Shown here: one piece after another, positions 60,922-64,000 of the stretch | Layout: every line of letters begins with the position of its first letter | How positions within the stretch are numbered: the first letter of the stretch is position 1 | Assembly: GCA_965243245.1 (NCBI GenBank) | Contig: OZ251536.1 | Span: 1,488,001 to 1,552,000 of the forward strand | From: JAYQKL01 sp965243245 | GTDB taxonomy: Bacteria > Pseudomonadota > Alphaproteobacteria > RS24 | Reading direction: 5' to 3' | Length of the DNA: 64,000 nt | Notes under the pieces: generated by a model | Databases searched by the model: none | What the model saw: the letters and a program-made list of their open reading frames with translations, nothing else | What the model was told of the DNA's origin: nothing | Position numbers and translations under genes: made by a program

Positions 60922-62308
60922 ACTTCTCAACACAACGACATTTAGGGCGGCTTTATTTTATCTAGCCGTTTTTGGTCTTTCTTCGGTTGCGGTGATTTCT
61001 TACCTCTATTGGAACACGGCCGGCGTGATGATGCGCCAGACCGACCAAGAGATTATGGATGAGTTGGATAATCTGTCAGCCCACTTTAAGCGCGGCGGTA
61101 TTGGAGGGGTTATGCGCGTGATAAAACGCCGAAGCCATGACCCGCGCTTGAGCCTTTATTTGCTGCTTGATTCTCAAGGCCGTCGGCTGGCGGGCAATTT
61201 GAGTAATGTACCAAAATTTGTTCAGCAATCCGATAATTGGGTGCATTTTGAATATCGCCGCGTCCGAGACATGGCAACCAAAATCACGCCAGCGCGCGGA
61301 CGTTTTGTTAATTTGCCACGCAAGGTTACTTTGTTGGTGGCGCGCGATGTTGATGAATTGCGCCAGCTTGAACGCTTAATGTCGCAAGCAATGATTTATG
61401 GGCTAGGCTTAATTGTGTTAATGGGATTTGGGGGTGGTCTTTTAATCAGCCGCAATTTCCACCGCCGTATTGACAGTATTAACCGCGCCAGCCGTCAGAT
61501 TATGGCAGGAGACTTGTCGCGCCGCGTGCCGATTAAAGGGAGCGATGATGAGATCGACCAATTATCCGAAAATCTTAATTCCATGCTTGAGCGCATTGAG
61601 GCTTTGATGAAAGGCATGCGTCAGGTTACAGATAATGTGGCGCATGATTTACGAAGCCCGATTAATCGTTTGCGCAACCGTCTTGAAGTGACTCTGATGC
61701 AAGAAAACTCAGCGGCGCATTACCGCGACGTTTTGCAAAACACCATTGAAGAAGCAGATGCTCTGCTGGCTATTTTTAACGCTTTATTATCTATTACACG
61801 GCTTGAGGCGGGGACGGTTGATGTGCAGATGGAGGCGCTGGATATTGGTAAACTTGTTATGGATGCGGCTGAATTTCTCGCCCCTGTCGCCGAAGATCAA
61901 GGGTTTAAATATAATGTGCAGGTGCTTGAAAAAGAAATCATGGCATTTGTTTCTCGCCCACTTCTTTCTCAAGCTGTGGTGAATGTCATTGATAATGCTC
62001 TTAAACATGGGCGCGGCGATGTTCTTGAAATTGGGATTTGCGTAAAACGCCAGCAGGATGAAATTATCATTGAGGTTCGTGACAAAGGGCCAGGCATTCC
62101 AATTGACCAGATTGGGCATGTTACCGAGCGATTTGTGCGCCTTGATGAAAGCCGCACACGCCACGGCAGCGGATTAGGGCTTTCTTTGGTGTCTGCGATT
62201 ATCCAGATACATAAAGGTGTGCTCACTCTAAAGCGCAATAATCCGCAAGGGCTTATTGTAGAAATTGTGCTAAAACCAGTTCATGAAAAAGGTAAAATCA
62301 ACGCCTAG
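60890..62308 (+). CDS. two-component sensor histidine kinase
   Basis: A 472-residue membrane kinase: helix 1 at about residues 16-38, a periplasmic sensor domain of about 130 residues, helix 2 near 170-190, a HAMP domain, the HisKA dimerisation helix with phosphoacceptor His252 in NVAHDLRSPINRL, and the ATPase with NALKHG, RDKGPGIP and GSGLGLSLV. The start is uncertain (GTG at 60890, or GTG at 60908). It partners with the preceding regulator. The last 26 bases overlap glnE. Confidence 0.92.
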   Translation: MQDIRFVFQIKLLNTTTFRAALFYLAVFGLSSVAVISYLYWNTAGVMMRQTDQEIMDELDNLSAHFKRGGIGGVMRVIKRRSHDPRLSLYLLLDSQGRRLAGNLSNVPKFVQQSDNWVHFEYRRVRDMATKITPARGRFVNLPRKVTLLVARDVDELRQLERLMSQAMIYGLGLIVLMGFGGGLLISRNFHRRIDSINRASRQIMAGDLSRRVPIKGSDDEIDQLSENLNSMLERIEALMKGMRQVTDNVAHDLRSPINRLRNRLEVTLMQENSAAHYRDVLQNTIEEADALLAIFNALLSITRLEAGTVDVQMEALDIGKLVMDAAEFLAPVAEDQGFKYNVQVLEKEIMAFVSRPLLSQAVVNVIDNALKHGRGDVLEIGICVKRQQDEIIIEVRDKGPGIPIDQIGHVTERFVRLDESRTRHGSGLGLSLVSAIIQIHKGVLTLKRNNPQGLIVEIVLKPVHEKGKINA

Positions 62309-64000
62309 CCTCAAACTTAAAAAACTGCACCCTCAGCCACCCCTCGATAAGGTGAGGGCGCAAGTTTTTTTTGATGATTGTTTAAAAAACTGGATTGCCA
62401 CTCTTGCGCCAAACCATAAAAATCACGCCCAAGAGGTTTTGAAAAAACAAAGGAAGTTTTTTCTAGGGGTTTTTGAAGCCTCACCTTTTTTAACACGAAT
62501 TATGCGCACGCGCCCCGAAGTGTTGGTTTTGGTCGCCCCCGCTTTTGATAATCTTGATACGGTGCTGGAAGAATTATTATCTGAACTGGTGGTGTCACTG
62601 CGCTCATGTCAGGCGGAGAAGGATATTATGTTTGCGATGCGCCGCGCGCGCCAACAGCTTGCTTTTTTTATAGCTTGCGGCGACATTGTCTTGAACTGGC
62701 AAGTTGAAAAAGTCACGCGCTATCTGACACGCTTTGCGGATATATGTGTAACGCAATGCGTTGATTTTCTGCTTGGGAGAGCCCAAGCAAAAGGGGATGT
62801 GTTGGCGCATGCTGATTTGCAGCAAAGTGGTTTTGTTATTCTGGCACTTGGTAAGCATGGTGCTGCTGAGTTAAATTATTCATCTGATATTGATCTGGTT
62901 GCCTTTTTTGAGCCGACTTGTCTGGCCCTTAAAGACGGACTGGAAGAGCAAGTGTTTTTTGTCGGATTGGTTCAAAAACTTGTCCATCTGTTGCAAACGC
63001 ATACGGCGGATGGCTTTGTGTTTCGTGTTGATTTACGCCTTCGCCCTGACCCGGGTGCGACTCAAATTGCTGTGTCGTTACCTGCGGCTGAAAATTATTA
63101 TGAAACCATGGGGCAAAATTGGGAACGCGCCGCCTATATTAAAGCCCGCCCCATTGCGGGTGATTATATGGCGGGAGAAAGATTTCTGGCGGCTATTAGC
63201 CCCTTTATTTGGCGGCGTCATCTAGACTTTGCCGCGATTGGCGATGTGCATGCCATGAAACGTCAAATACATGCCGTGCGCGGTCATGCGAAGATTGCCA
63301 TTGGGGGTCATAATATTAAATTAGGGCGCGGCGGCATTCGTGAGATTGAGTTTTTTGTTCAGACTCAGCAACTCATTGCGGGCGGGCGTGATGCGCGGTT
63401 GCGTGCGATAGCTACGTGTGAGGTGTTGCCCCAATTGGTTGAAGCGGGCTGGATTGAGCAGCAAACGGGGGATGAGTTGATTGAGGCTTATGCCTTTTTG
63501 CGGCGTGTGGAACACCGTTTGCAAATGATCGATGATGAGCAAACGCATGCTATTCCTCAATCGCCTGACAAGCTGGCGGGGTTTGTTAATTTTATGGGGT
63601 ATGAAAATTACGCGCAATTTGCGCACGACCTTACAAGCGTTTTAAGTTTGGTGCAAAACCATTATACCCAGCTTTTTGAAAGAGAAGAAAACCTAGCAAC
63701 CGCGAGTGGTAGTCTGGTTTTTACAGGTGTGCAGGATGACCCCGAAACGCTTCTAACGCTTGAGAAAATGGGCTTCACCAATACGCATAGCATGAGCGAA
63801 CAAATACGTCAGTGGCATAGGGGGCGTTTTGCGGCGATGCGTTCTGTGCGCGCCCGCGAGCTGTTGACACAGCTTACGCCCACATTGCTTGAAAGCCTTT
63901 GCGCTACGCCAGATCCTGATTTTGCCTTTGCGCGTTTCGATGATTTTATAACGGGTCTGCCAATGGGCATGCAGCTTTTTTCTTTGTTTCAGTCAAATGC
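62283..64000 (+). CDS. glnE: glutamine synthetase adenylyltransferase / adenylyl-removing enzyme, 5' part
   Basis: The reading frame from the ATG at 62283 stays open to the window edge and gives the first 572 residues of GlnE, about 60% of a usual length near 950. The N-terminal nucleotidyltransferase domain has ILALGKHGAAELNYSSDIDL at about 185-204 (a GxGK-type motif and the SDxDL metal ligands) and KLGRGGIREIEFFVQTQQL near 340. GlnE adds or removes AMP on glutamine synthetase in response to nitrogen status. It overlaps the sensor kinase gene by 26 bases. Confidence 0.93.
   Translation, partial: MKKVKSTPSLKLKKLHPQPPLDKVRAQVFFDDCLKNWIATLAPNHKNHAQEVLKKQRKFFLGVFEASPFLTRIMRTRPEVLVLVAPAFDNLDTVLEELLSELVVSLRSCQAEKDIMFAMRRARQQLAFFIACGDIVLNWQVEKVTRYLTRFADICVTQCVDFLLGRAQAKGDVLAHADLQQSGFVILALGKHGAAELNYSSDIDLVAFFEPTCLALKDGLEEQVFFVGLVQKLVHLLQTHTADGFVFRVDLRLRPDPGATQIAVSLPAAENYYETMGQNWERAAYIKARPIAGDYMAGERFLAAISPFIWRRHLDFAAIGDVHAMKRQIHAVRGHAKIAIGGHNIKLGRGGIREIEFFVQTQQLIAGGRDARLRAIATCEVLPQLVEAGWIEQQTGDELIEAYAFLRRVEHRLQMIDDEQTHAIPQSPDKLAGFVNFMGYENYAQFAHDLTSVLSLVQNHYTQLFEREENLATASGSLVFTGVQDDPETLLTLEKMGFTNTHSMSEQIRQWHRGRFAAMRSVRARELLTQLTPTLLESLCATPDPDFAFARFDDFITGLPMGMQLFSLFQSN

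Overview
The window reads as chromosome of an alphaproteobacterium with moderate G+C (mid-40s percent by eye). The lineage call rests on families largely confined to that class: a TrcR/DUF1013 regulator, COQ9, the short aa3-type cytochrome c oxidase subunit IV, the three-subunit PntAA/PntAB/PntB transhydrogenase, DUF1192, DUF1491, DUF2849, DUF6456, the ccmI-E-F-H cluster and a complete RcGTA-type gene transfer agent. Genus cannot be fixed. The mixture would suit a free-living, possibly marine, alphaproteobacterium.

Layout. 1-5500: cell-surface polysaccharide genes (O-antigen ligase-like protein, WecA-like phosphoglycosyltransferase, GDP-mannose dehydratase) and an MFS exporter. 5600-25500: housekeeping genes for translation (L36, S21, L31, EF-P), respiration and redox balance (COX IV, pntAA-pntAB-pntB), ubiquinone (COQ9), purines (purE-purK), the TrcR regulator, an ABC exporter, SuhB, ThiE, AroC, FabI, PdxH, an acyl-CoA ligase and a metallo-hydrolase. 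25600-34800: a lactonase-like protein, tRNA-Gln(TTG), a 2-kb two-gene insert bounded by a 41-bp direct repeat of the tRNA 3' end, then nitronate monooxygenase, serine hydrolase, oligopeptidase B, MsrB, a MaoC-type hydratase and a winged-helix regulator.

35132-36258 holds a DnaA-domain-IV-like HTH protein followed by a DUF6456 protein. This pair matches the architecture of the GTA activators GafY and GafZ of Caulobacter (fused as GafA in Rhodobacter). Then follow SufE, DUF1491, an MscS channel, DadA and the sulfite reductase group (DUF934, CysI, DUF2849). 42604-56303 is a full GTA structural operon: small and large terminase, portal, protease, HK97 capsid, connectors, tail tube, chaperones, a short tape measure, baseplate proteins, a cell-wall peptidase, the 1254-residue host-contact protein and a DUF2793 fibre-type protein. 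It has no integrase, replication or lysogeny genes. 56426-64000: cytochrome c maturation (ccmI-E-F-H), a two-component system and the 5' part of glnE.

The most interesting points are: (i) the candidate activator pair and the whole GTA structural cluster lie within about 21 kb; (ii) a minimal tRNA-targeted island carries a DUF488 gene and a partner gene but no integrase; (iii) short tandem duplications recur at gene ends and starts, and long G/C homopolymers lie inside genes, one of them in a surface-polysaccharide gene. No rRNA, CRISPR array or insertion sequence was found.
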